Below are positions 17,041 to 23,751 of a DNA stretch of 64,000 nucleotides, piece after piece; position 1 is the first letter of the stretch; every line of letters begins with the position of its first letter. The DNA comes from MADRE3 sp963718195. Lineage in GTDB: Bacteria; Desulfobacterota; Desulfobulbia; Desulfobulbales; Desulfocapsaceae. Both the position numbers and the translations under genes were made by a program. The stretch covers positions 15,645 to 79,644 of the forward strand of contig CAVQYQ010000008.1 in assembly GCA_963718195.1 (NCBI GenBank), given 5' to 3'. The notes beneath the pieces were generated by a model. The model saw only the letters and a list, made by a program, of their open reading frames with translations, did not search any database and was not told the DNA's origin.

Positions 17041-17586
17041 ATGAAAAAATTTTTACTGGTCGGTATTGTTACACTGGCTTCTGCAACAATTGCTCAGGCT
17101 TCTGGACATAACCACAATGATATCAGAGGCGTGATAGTCGGGGCAGGTGGCGGCGCTCTTCTCGGACAGGCCATAGGCAGGAATACCCAGTCAACGGTGA
17201 TGGGAACGGCCATAGGAAGTGTCGTCGGTTATCTTGTCGGCAAAGAAATGGATAATACGAGGTATTCCAGAGTCGTCACCCACCATCGAGAGCAGCCGGT
17301 CCGCTATCAATATCATGAATCGACCGTTGATTACAATCACCCACAAAACTGGCGGAGACCTGAACGAGGACGTGACTGCAGGGAAGCAGAGATTCTTGGT
17401 ACGATAGGCGGTAAAGCAAGAAAAATGTATGGTACAGTGTGCAGGACGGGCCAGGGATGGGAGCTGGTCTCTCCGCATGACGATTATTACAGTGATTATC
17501 GAAAGAAGAGTAAATGGCACAAGCCTAAAGTCCGAAAAGACCGCCATTACCGGGAGTACAGACGTTCGACCTGGGTAAGACACTGA
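17041..17586 (+). CDS. Glycine-zipper 2TM surface protein
   Basis: 181 aa with a signal peptide (MKKFLLVGIVTLASATIAQA) and strong AGGAGG ribosome site. Residues about 29-70 form the glycine-zipper 2TM motif (GVIVGAGGGALLGQAIG, then GTAIGSVVGYLVGKEMD) seen in the rickettsial 17-kDa antigen and SlyB-like proteins. A small domain with two cysteines (DCREAEILGTIGGK and YGTVCRTGQGWELV) follows, and the C-terminus is very basic and Tyr-rich. There is no lipobox cysteine. It is probably an envelope protein; its promoter region carries a repeat shared with the XRE regulator gene. Confidence 0.85.
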   Translation: MKKFLLVGIVTLASATIAQASGHNHNDIRGVIVGAGGGALLGQAIGRNTQSTVMGTAIGSVVGYLVGKEMDNTRYSRVVTHHREQPVRYQYHESTVDYNHPQNWRRPERGRDCREAEILGTIGGKARKMYGTVCRTGQGWELVSPHDDYYSDYRKKSKWHKPKVRKDRHYREYRRSTWVRH

Positions 17587-17626
17587 TTTCAGGTCGATTG
17601 CAGTCTGACATCAGCATTCCGTTACC

Positions 17627-17677
17627 GGTCGCCTCGTCTGGCAGCCACCTGATTTGTCTACAGCAGATGAGGCGACC
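17627..17677 (+). terminator. Large hairpin downstream of the glycine-zipper gene
   Basis: GGTCGCCTCGTCTG (17627-17640) pairs with CAGATGAGGCGACC (17664-17677) over 14 bp with one G-T wobble and a 23-base loop. No U-tract follows, so this is a poor intrinsic terminator but a strong mRNA 3' structure. Confidence 0.45.
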
Positions 17678-17850
17678 GATCACCATCAAAAATTCTGAAA
17701 ATCTATGTGAGGCCATGGATAGGTAGCCGAAACGACATACTATTATCTGGTAAACCGGGAAAACAAATCATTCGTAAGAAATCAGACAATCTGCTATGAT
17801 ACGTTGTCAGAGCAAAGAATTTAATATCAGCTCTATTTCTATCAAATACT

Positions 17851-17999
17851 CTAGGAGCGCGTCGGAGAAAGCCCTTTTTCCTCATCTCATCGTTATTGAA
17901 AGAAAATCAATGCTCGCAATATCAACTATATGGCTCCGCTTAATTTTCTTTCAATGCCTTGATCTTAACAATAATTGTATTTCTCCGACACGCTCCTAG
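17851..17999. mobile_element. MITE-like palindromic element 2
   Basis: The core spans 17855-17995 (141 bases), with terminal inverted repeats GAGCGCGTCGGAGAAA and TTTCTCCGACACGCTC (one mismatch). It is flanked by CTAG on both sides (17851-17854 and 17996-17999), which could be a 4-bp target duplication. Internal arms TTGAAAGAAAAT and ATTTTCTTTCAA pair again. The left half has the same order of blocks as element 1 (GCCCTTTT, CTCA, CGTTAT, CTCG, AATATCAAC) although the tips differ. Its right end is 14 bases before the start codon of the next gene. Confidence 0.7.
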
Positions 18000-18013
18000 A
18001 TAACTGGTACGTC

Positions 18014-19456
18014 ATGATGAGAAACGACCATGATTTCATCAAGAAACTCGTCGGGGAAATCCTGACCGGCATCAGGGATGGTCTCAGCAAATTCTCTGGT
18101 CCCAGCAGTGTTGCTGTCATATATCAACTCCACCCTGAAGACGAACTCTATATTTGCGATCCTCACTCCCTGTTAAGAGGTCATGAGAGTAAGATAGCCT
18201 CTATCTATTTTGACAACACCAAAGCACCATTCATTATTAATGATCAGCTTGTTAACAAACCCTATTCTCATATTAACCCGGTAGAAAACCTGATGCTCGA
18301 TGGTCTTATCTCATATGGTGGGCACTCAGCTCCGGTATTCTACCAGATGTGGTTCACCGAACATCACCCGGAATTACTGGCAACCAGTCCCACCGAACGA
18401 TGGCTGGAGCACGCAGTTCTTCGCTTCTCTCATGACGCTGCCAATACAAAGGATCTGTATACCGGTATATCGGGTCGGTTTTTACGGGAATATGGGAGCC
18501 ATGCGGTCCACGACCAGATCCGCAAGGAGCAGGCCATATTTGCCAGGGGAACTTCAAATCTCGATATCTACCCGATTCTCAATGCAGTTCTCGGTATTTC
18601 AAAAACCCGGGAAGAACGACAGTCACCCCACGGCGAACTGGTGTTTATAGACCCAACGAATATCAACTCAATTGATTTCCTCGCTCGCTTCCGTCACTCT
18701 GAACAACCCCTTCTCGACAACTTCAAACATGTTCGAAAGCTATTGTTATCGGTACAGAATTTTCATTATAAGCTGGTTTCTGACGGTGTTCATATTCTCG
18801 GGGTGGCACGGGGCAGAATTGAATGCTTCAACATCTCTGCCGATTTCAGGGGACTTTTTGGATTTCTAAGATTAAATGATCAGAATCTATGCAGTTTTGC
18901 TGATGGTGCCTACTCTTCAAAGGCACACCAGGCGAAACTTTTCGAGGTTGAAGAGATCTTACTGGACCATCAGATAGAAAGTAGAGAGAGAAACAGCCTG
19001 TTCCATATCGTCTCTTCCATCGTCCATTATGCGGAAACTGAATATTTTGGTTGTGCCGTTGTTGTCGACCTGAACAAGCCGCTTACCGCAATAGCCGGAC
19101 AGAATCTGGAGCACCCGCTTGATCTCGAGCGATCAAATATGCTGGACCTCGCCTGCGATCTCGCACGCGTTGATGGGGCATTACAGATTGGAATGGACAG
19201 GCAGCTTCACCGCTTTGCATGTCTGCTTGACGGACCTTCTATAGCTGGTGAAGACCGGTCCAGAGGTGCGCGTTACAACTCAGCGCTGAGATTCACCGCC
19301 CGACATCATCACACAATACTTATCGTGGTATCGTCGGATAGGCCTGTTTCGGTAATCCATCAGGGAATTGAACACAGGGGATCGTGCGCACTCTACCTTT
19401 CCGAGTCGGATATGATAGAACCGCAGCTGCTGAGACAGTGGCTCGAAGTGACATAA
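18014..19456 (+). CDS. Diadenylate cyclase (DisA_N/DAC)-like protein with long N-terminal domain
   Basis: 480 aa. The C-terminal 130 residues match the DAC fold that makes c-di-AMP from two ATP. The DGA motif is at D387-A389 (RVDGALQIG), and the second motif is RGARYNSA at R417-A424, where canonical enzymes have RGTRHRAA. The substituted His and Arg leave activity uncertain. The following strand VVSSDRPVSVI fits the fold. The N-terminal 340 residues have no membrane segment and resemble the sensor-type regions found on stand-alone DAC proteins; I cannot name a ligand. Start at 18014 or 18017; the reading frame continues upstream into MITE 2, so the 5' end may have been altered. Confidence 0.75.
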   Translation: MMRNDHDFIKKLVGEILTGIRDGLSKFSGPSSVAVIYQLHPEDELYICDPHSLLRGHESKIASIYFDNTKAPFIINDQLVNKPYSHINPVENLMLDGLISYGGHSAPVFYQMWFTEHHPELLATSPTERWLEHAVLRFSHDAANTKDLYTGISGRFLREYGSHAVHDQIRKEQAIFARGTSNLDIYPILNAVLGISKTREERQSPHGELVFIDPTNINSIDFLARFRHSEQPLLDNFKHVRKLLLSVQNFHYKLVSDGVHILGVARGRIECFNISADFRGLFGFLRLNDQNLCSFADGAYSSKAHQAKLFEVEEILLDHQIESRERNSLFHIVSSIVHYAETEYFGCAVVVDLNKPLTAIAGQNLEHPLDLERSNMLDLACDLARVDGALQIGMDRQLHRFACLLDGPSIAGEDRSRGARYNSALRFTARHHHTILIVVSSDRPVSVIHQGIEHRGSCALYLSESDMIEPQLLRQWLEVT

Positions 19457-19512
19457 CCCTTCTGTGCATAGCTGCATTGTGGAAGAGAAGCCGACAGCCT
19501 TGGGTTACTTGA

Positions 19513-19767
19513 TTAAATATCCAACGCCCATTTAGGTATATGGGTCAGAATGTACTTCTGGACCGACTCTTTTCGCTCTCCTGCCGGCACCTCTCCAACA
19601 GCAGCCATCGTCTCTTCATAATCAAACCAGCAGATCTCTTTATTTTCCTGGTTATAAACGGTGAGAATTCTTCTGTCCTTCTGGTGAATATCTTCTTCTT
19701 CCTGAATTGCACCGACGATCCTGGCGGCCTCTTCATAGGAAAGAAAATCTATTTGCTGATCACTCAT
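19513..19767 (-). CDS. Hypothetical small acidic protein
   Basis: 84 residues starting MSDQQIDFLSYEEAARI, with GAGAGG five bases before the ATG at 19767. Features are a helix LSYEEAARIVGAIQEE, a strand-rich middle with ENKEICWFDYEE and a C-terminal KYILTHIPKWALDI. There is no signal peptide or membrane segment. No family recognised. It is downstream of rpmB but separated from it by a terminator, so it likely has its own promoter. Confidence 0.65.
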   Translation of the reverse strand: MSDQQIDFLSYEEAARIVGAIQEEEDIHQKDRRILTVYNQENKEICWFDYEETMAAVGEVPAGERKESVQKYILTHIPKWALDI

Positions 19768-19782
19768 TGGCACCTCTCAAAC

Positions 19783-19818
19783 AAAAAAGGCGAGACAGGT
19801 ATTTTCCTATTCTCGCCC
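19783..19818 (-). terminator. Intrinsic terminator of rpmB
   Basis: On the minus strand GGCGAGA and TCTCGCC pair around a 15-base loop that can pair further (AGG/CCT), followed by TTTTTTG. It lies between the rpmB stop and the next gene. Confidence 0.8.
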
Positions 19819-19846
19819 AGACACTTTTTTTACTTCTATTTCAGGA

Positions 19847-20041
19847 TCAGGCCGGTTTTACCACCGCACCAGACCGAATACATCGGGTACATACACGTGC
19901 CCGACGAACCCCGCCACTCTCCGAAATCATACGAACTCTTTTTAGATTCGGTAACCAGCGTCTACGAGTTTTATTATGGGCGTGGGAAACATTATTGCCC
20001 GTAGCAGGTCCCTTACCACATATTTGACATACCTTAGCCAT
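19847..20041 (-). CDS. rpmB: 50S ribosomal protein L28
   Basis: 64-residue ribosomal protein with the L28 signature MAKVCQICGKGPATGNNVSH. Paired CxxC motifs (CQIC and CTRC) show it to be the zinc-binding form. AGGAG precedes the ATG by seven bases. It is monocistronic, judged from the downstream terminator. Confidence 0.97.
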   Translation of the reverse strand: MAKVCQICGKGPATGNNVSHAHNKTRRRWLPNLKRVRMISESGGVRRARVCTRCIRSGAVVKPA

Positions 20042-20237
20042 GTATATTCTCCTGATATCTGAAAACCATTCGTCACTTTGATTGTGGCGAAATCTCGGTA
20101 ATTAGCTTATCCGCAGCTTTCACTGCTCTTCAATTCCAGAACAAGTCTTTTTACCCGGTTATCAAGCAGTATGCAAGAATTTTCTCTGTTTCACGCCCAA
20201 ATCTTGATACTCAGGGAAAGAACAGCGCTGACCAGTA

Positions 20238-20564
20238 CTAATCATCGTTTGGCAAGGGGAGCAGCGTCACCAGGATTGTTTCACCGTCCTGCCTCAGGCC
20301 ATATTTTTTCAACGGAGGCGAGTCATTGGTCAGGCATTCGCCACTCTCCAGATCATACTTCCACTTGTGCCGGGGACAGCAGGCAATGGGGCCATTCTCA
20401 TACTCACCAAGCAGATCAGCACCCTGATGTTTGCAACTGGCTTCGATGGCAAAAAAACTGCCATCACTTCTTTTTATAATGCCAACCAGCCTGCCAAGCA
20501 ACTTTACTGTCTTGTGATTCTTGTCTTTAAAATCATTTATATGCGCAGCTTTGACAAAATCCAT
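20238..20564 (-). CDS. Rieske [2Fe-2S] ferredoxin-like protein
   Basis: 108 residues, soluble. The cluster ligands are in CKHQGADLL and CCPRHKWKYD, the CxH...CxxH pattern of Rieske proteins. The rest (DGSFFAIEASC, then KKYGLRQDGETILV) matches small NirD-like or dioxygenase-ferredoxin-type Rieske domains. No partner reductase or oxygenase is next to it; ResB/CcsA cytochrome maturation genes are divergent upstream. Role unknown, probably electron transfer. Confidence 0.88.
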   Translation of the reverse strand: MDFVKAAHINDFKDKNHKTVKLLGRLVGIIKRSDGSFFAIEASCKHQGADLLGEYENGPIACCPRHKWKYDLESGECLTNDSPPLKKYGLRQDGETILVTLLPLPNDD

Positions 20565-20875
20565 TTATTCTTTCAACCCGTGTTAATTTTCGCAGAAAAC
20601 TTCCCGATACTGAGATGCAAACATACTCGACAGTGGTCAAGGACAACAGCGACTGGGCAACTTTGTTTAATGGTATCCACGGCAGAAAGTCAACTGCCCA
20701 AGCCACGGGTAATGGCTATATATAAAAAATAATCTTTCCAAGCGATCAAAAACCTGTTTTAGTGCAAAGTCCACTAATTGTAGGCCATAATGATCATTTT
20801 TCTTGCAGATTTACCATTCACGTGATAGCAAATACCCTGACCTTTTTGATAATCGTTACCAACTAATTCGACTCT
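20565..20875. other. Divergent intergenic region, Rieske gene and resB
   Basis: About 310 bases holding the 5' regions of the Rieske gene (minus) and resB (plus). No open frame, RNA gene or convincing promoter pair was recognised. Confidence 0.5.
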
Positions 20876-22192
20876 ATGCAAAACAATAATTCCGTCTGGC
20901 AGTTTTTTGCCTCCGTCAAGCTTGCCCTCGTTACAATCTTTTTAATTGCGACAACCTCAATTATTGGAACACTCATCCCTCAAAAGGAATCTTTTGAGTG
21001 GTATGCAGCCCAGTACGGGCCAAAGAGTGCTCAGCTCTTTTCTGTGCTCGATATTCCGGATATGTACAATTCCTGGTGGTTTATCTCCTTGCTTTTTCTC
21101 CTGGGTTTTAATCTGGTTATCTGCAGTATTGACCGCTTTCCCGCAGTATGGCGGCAGGTTACAGCTGACGGACTCCAGGTCAGTGCGGAGCGGATCAGGA
21201 AAATGTCCAACCAGAAATGCTGGAGTTACCCGGAGACACCCTCTGCAGCAGCCCAGAAAATGACTGATGCCTTGAACAATCTAGGCTGGAAAACCTCTGT
21301 CAGGGAAGTTGACAACGATACCGTGATTTTCAGTCAGAAAGGCAGTTGGACCAGAACTGGTGTCTATATCGTCCATGCCTCGATACTGGTCATTTTTCTT
21401 GGTGCAATCATTGGCAATCTCGGCGGATTCAAGGGAAGCGTCTCCATTCCTGAAACCATGGAACGTGATAGAATTGCAATCTATGGTACCAGAGAGATCG
21501 TGGACCTGGGTTTTAGCGTACGCTGTAATTCTTTTGCAATCGAGTTCTACCCAAACGGGATGCCCAAAGAGTATACCTCGAGCCTGACCGTCATCGAAAA
21601 TGGCCAGGAACTGTTCACCCAGGAAATAGAAGTAAACAGCCCGCTAAAATATCGGGGGATCACCTTTTATCAATCAAGTTATGAAGCCTATCAGGATTTT
21701 GTAATCACGATAACAAACAAGGCCACAGGCAACCAGAAAACATTTATTTCACCATTTCAAAAGCAGACCGAATGGCCCGAGGAAAACCTGCGCTTTGGCG
21801 TCATTAATGCCAAGGCTCTGGGACAATCGATTGTCAGCTCGAAAATCTGGTTTTCCCAGGACGACGGCGAGCCAATAACCCAATGGCTCGACGACAATAC
21901 CTCAGTAACAATGGGTGCAACAGGACAGGACTACCAGGTAGGTGTAAAGCAGATGTACGCCACCGGGCTGCAGGTGGCCAAGGACCCTGGGGTATGGTGG
22001 GTATACATCGGCTGCGGACTCATGCTCTTGGGCCTCTATGTCGCCTTTTTCATGTCCCATAGAAGGATCTGGCTGCTGGTGACACATGGTAAAAATGGGT
22101 CTGAAATTATAGTGACGGGTTCCGCCAATAAAAACCGCCCCGGTTTTCAGCGGGTGTTCGACAATCTTGCCTTAAAACTTGAACAAACATAA
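20876..22192 (+). CDS. resB: Cytochrome c biogenesis protein ResB (Ccs1)
   Basis: System II cytochrome c maturation protein. 438 aa, with membrane segments near residues 13-33 (VKLALVTIFLIATTSIIGTL), 62-82 and 155-175, a large extracytoplasmic domain and a last segment at about 372-390 (VWWVYIGCGLMLLGLYVAFF). The typical GTLIPQ after the first helix and YRGITFYQSSYEAY in the outer domain are present. It forms the haem-delivery synthetase with CcsA, encoded 79 bases downstream. Confidence 0.94.
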   Translation: MQNNNSVWQFFASVKLALVTIFLIATTSIIGTLIPQKESFEWYAAQYGPKSAQLFSVLDIPDMYNSWWFISLLFLLGFNLVICSIDRFPAVWRQVTADGLQVSAERIRKMSNQKCWSYPETPSAAAQKMTDALNNLGWKTSVREVDNDTVIFSQKGSWTRTGVYIVHASILVIFLGAIIGNLGGFKGSVSIPETMERDRIAIYGTREIVDLGFSVRCNSFAIEFYPNGMPKEYTSSLTVIENGQELFTQEIEVNSPLKYRGITFYQSSYEAYQDFVITITNKATGNQKTFISPFQKQTEWPEENLRFGVINAKALGQSIVSSKIWFSQDDGEPITQWLDDNTSVTMGATGQDYQVGVKQMYATGLQVAKDPGVWWVYIGCGLMLLGLYVAFFMSHRRIWLLVTHGKNGSEIIVTGSANKNRPGFQRVFDNLALKLEQT

Positions 22193-22271
22193 TAAAACTC
22201 GTTAAGAATAGGTCACATTGATTCAAATCTTTGGTATTTATAACGAAACTCTTCTCTAATGGAGCTTCAGC

Positions 22272-23117
22272 ATGGATAGTTCACAGCTACTTGGAATAAC
22301 AACCTTTACCCTCCTTTTTGCCTCTTTTCTGTATATTGGCACACTGGTATTCAAGGCAAAAAACTTTGGTGCCATTGCCACCGGTTTTACCGTTATTGCC
22401 CTGCTCATACTTACCGCAGGTCTTGGACTCAGGTGGATTGAATCGTACCAGATGGGAATTGGCCATGCTCCGCTTACCAACATGTACGAATCTGTGGTAT
22501 TCTTTGCCTGGACTATCATCATCTTTTACCTTGGTATCGAATGGAAGTTCCAGACCAAGACCATTGGCGCTTTTGCCGTACCGATTGCTTTTCTGGCAAT
22601 GGCGTATGCATCATTTGCACCGATCAATCGCGGTATAAATCCGCTTGTTCCTGCCCTCCAGTCCAATTGGCTGCTGGCCCATGTCATTACCTGCTTCGTC
22701 GGCTATGCAGCGTTCGCCATCGCCGCAGCACTCGGAATAATGTTTCTCTGCAAGACATCGTTTGGCGCCAGCAATAGTGGTGATCAGACAAAGGAGCGTT
22801 TGCCCTCACTGGAGATACTAGAAGATATAACCCACAAAAGTATGATTTTCGGTTTTATCTGGCTCAGTGCCGGTATTATTACCGGTGCAATCTGGGCCAA
22901 TTCAGCCTGGGGAACCTACTGGAGTTGGGACCCGAAGGAAACATGGTCGCTGATTACCTGGTTTGTCTATGCCTTCACACTCCATGCCCGTTATACACGT
23001 GGAATAAAAGGAAAAACAATTGCCTGGCTTTCACTCGTCGGTTTCGTCGCCGTTATTTTCACATACTACGGTGTAAACTTTCTGTTATCCGGTTTGCACA
23101 GTTACGGATCCAGTTAA
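22272..23117 (+). CDS. ccsA: Cytochrome c biogenesis protein CcsA/CcsB (ResC)
   Basis: Haem-handling membrane subunit of system II cytochrome maturation. 281 aa with about eight hydrophobic segments. The tryptophan-rich haem-binding WWD-type motif is seen as WGTYWSWDPKETWSLITW, with conserved histidines before (NWLLAHVITC) and after it (FTLHARY). GGAG lies upstream of the ATG. It pairs with ResB just upstream, and a cytochrome c3 substrate gene follows. Confidence 0.95.
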   Translation: MDSSQLLGITTFTLLFASFLYIGTLVFKAKNFGAIATGFTVIALLILTAGLGLRWIESYQMGIGHAPLTNMYESVVFFAWTIIIFYLGIEWKFQTKTIGAFAVPIAFLAMAYASFAPINRGINPLVPALQSNWLLAHVITCFVGYAAFAIAAALGIMFLCKTSFGASNSGDQTKERLPSLEILEDITHKSMIFGFIWLSAGIITGAIWANSAWGTYWSWDPKETWSLITWFVYAFTLHARYTRGIKGKTIAWLSLVGFVAVIFTYYGVNFLLSGLHSYGSS

Positions 23118-23171
23118 TTTTTAATTATAAATACAGCCTTTTAAATAGTACTATTTTGCTTTTGTGGTTTC

Positions 23172-23200
23172 TTGACAGAAAGCGAGCAACCCGGTATAAA
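23172..23200 (+). promoter_or_regulatory. Strong sigma-70 promoter of cytochrome c3
   Basis: A perfect TTGACA (23172-23177) and TATAAA (23195-23200) are separated by 17 bases and lie 66 bases ahead of the cytochrome start. Confidence 0.8.
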
Positions 23201-23266
23201 CTGTATATATTGATTTTTTTTTCTGTTGTATTTCTGGCTAATTTTAATTTGAGAGGAGCGGACACC

Positions 23267-23674
23267 ATGACCAAAAAAATCATCATCTGTGTATTTGGCG
23301 TAATTTTTCTCTGTTGTGCAGGCATCGTTATTGCTGACAACGGCCCAGCCGATATGATGCTGCAGGCTGAGAAAGACAAGGCAAAAAAACCTAAGCCAGC
23401 TGTATTTCCGCACAAGGCACATCAGGACATCGCCAAATGCGGTGATTGTCATCACAGCGCCAAAGACGGTAAGCAGGTTCCTTACGAAGAGGGCCAGGAA
23501 ATTGCCAAATGTGAGAGCTGCCATTTCAAGGGGTCCGGCATGGACAAAAAAATTGAAACGTACAAGGGAGCCGCACATGCGAATTGCAAGGGATGCCATA
23601 AAGAGGTCGTTGCAAGCAAGCCTGAGCTCGCTGATAAGTTCAAGGGCTGCCTCCCCTGCCACCCTAAGAAATAG
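23267..23674 (+). CDS. Periplasmic tetraheme cytochrome c3
   Basis: 135 aa with a signal peptide (MTKKIIICVFGVIFLCCAGI, cleavage near VIADN). Four CxxCH haem sites are visible: CGDCHH, CESCHF, CKGCHK and CLPCHP. Extra histidines suited to bis-His ligation lie in FPHKAHQ and AAHANC. This is the class III layout typical of sulfate reducers, where it carries electrons from periplasmic hydrogenases or formate dehydrogenases. The start at 23267 has GAGAGGAG upstream; a longer frame overlaps ccsA and is rejected. It has its own strong promoter and terminator. Confidence 0.94.
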   Translation: MTKKIIICVFGVIFLCCAGIVIADNGPADMMLQAEKDKAKKPKPAVFPHKAHQDIAKCGDCHHSAKDGKQVPYEEGQEIAKCESCHFKGSGMDKKIETYKGAAHANCKGCHKEVVASKPELADKFKGCLPCHPKK

Positions 23675-23700
23675 ACTTTTTTGATTATAGAAATAAAAAA

Positions 23701-23728
23701 GGCTGCTCCGTTTGGAGCAGCCTTTTTT
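23701..23728 (+). terminator. Bidirectional intrinsic terminator, cytochrome c3 and glyS
   Basis: GGCTGCTCC and GGAGCAGCC form a perfect 9-bp stem with a GTTT loop, followed by TTTTTT. An A-run on the left side makes it usable for glyS on the minus strand too. Confidence 0.92.
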
Positions 23729-23751
23729 ATTTTATTGTCTTTCTTTTACTC

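Noticed and set aside
22925..23266. N-terminal extension of the cytochrome c3 frame
   Set aside because: It overlaps the end of ccsA, contains the promoter, and lacks a ribosome site; the ATG at 23267 gives a proper signal peptide.
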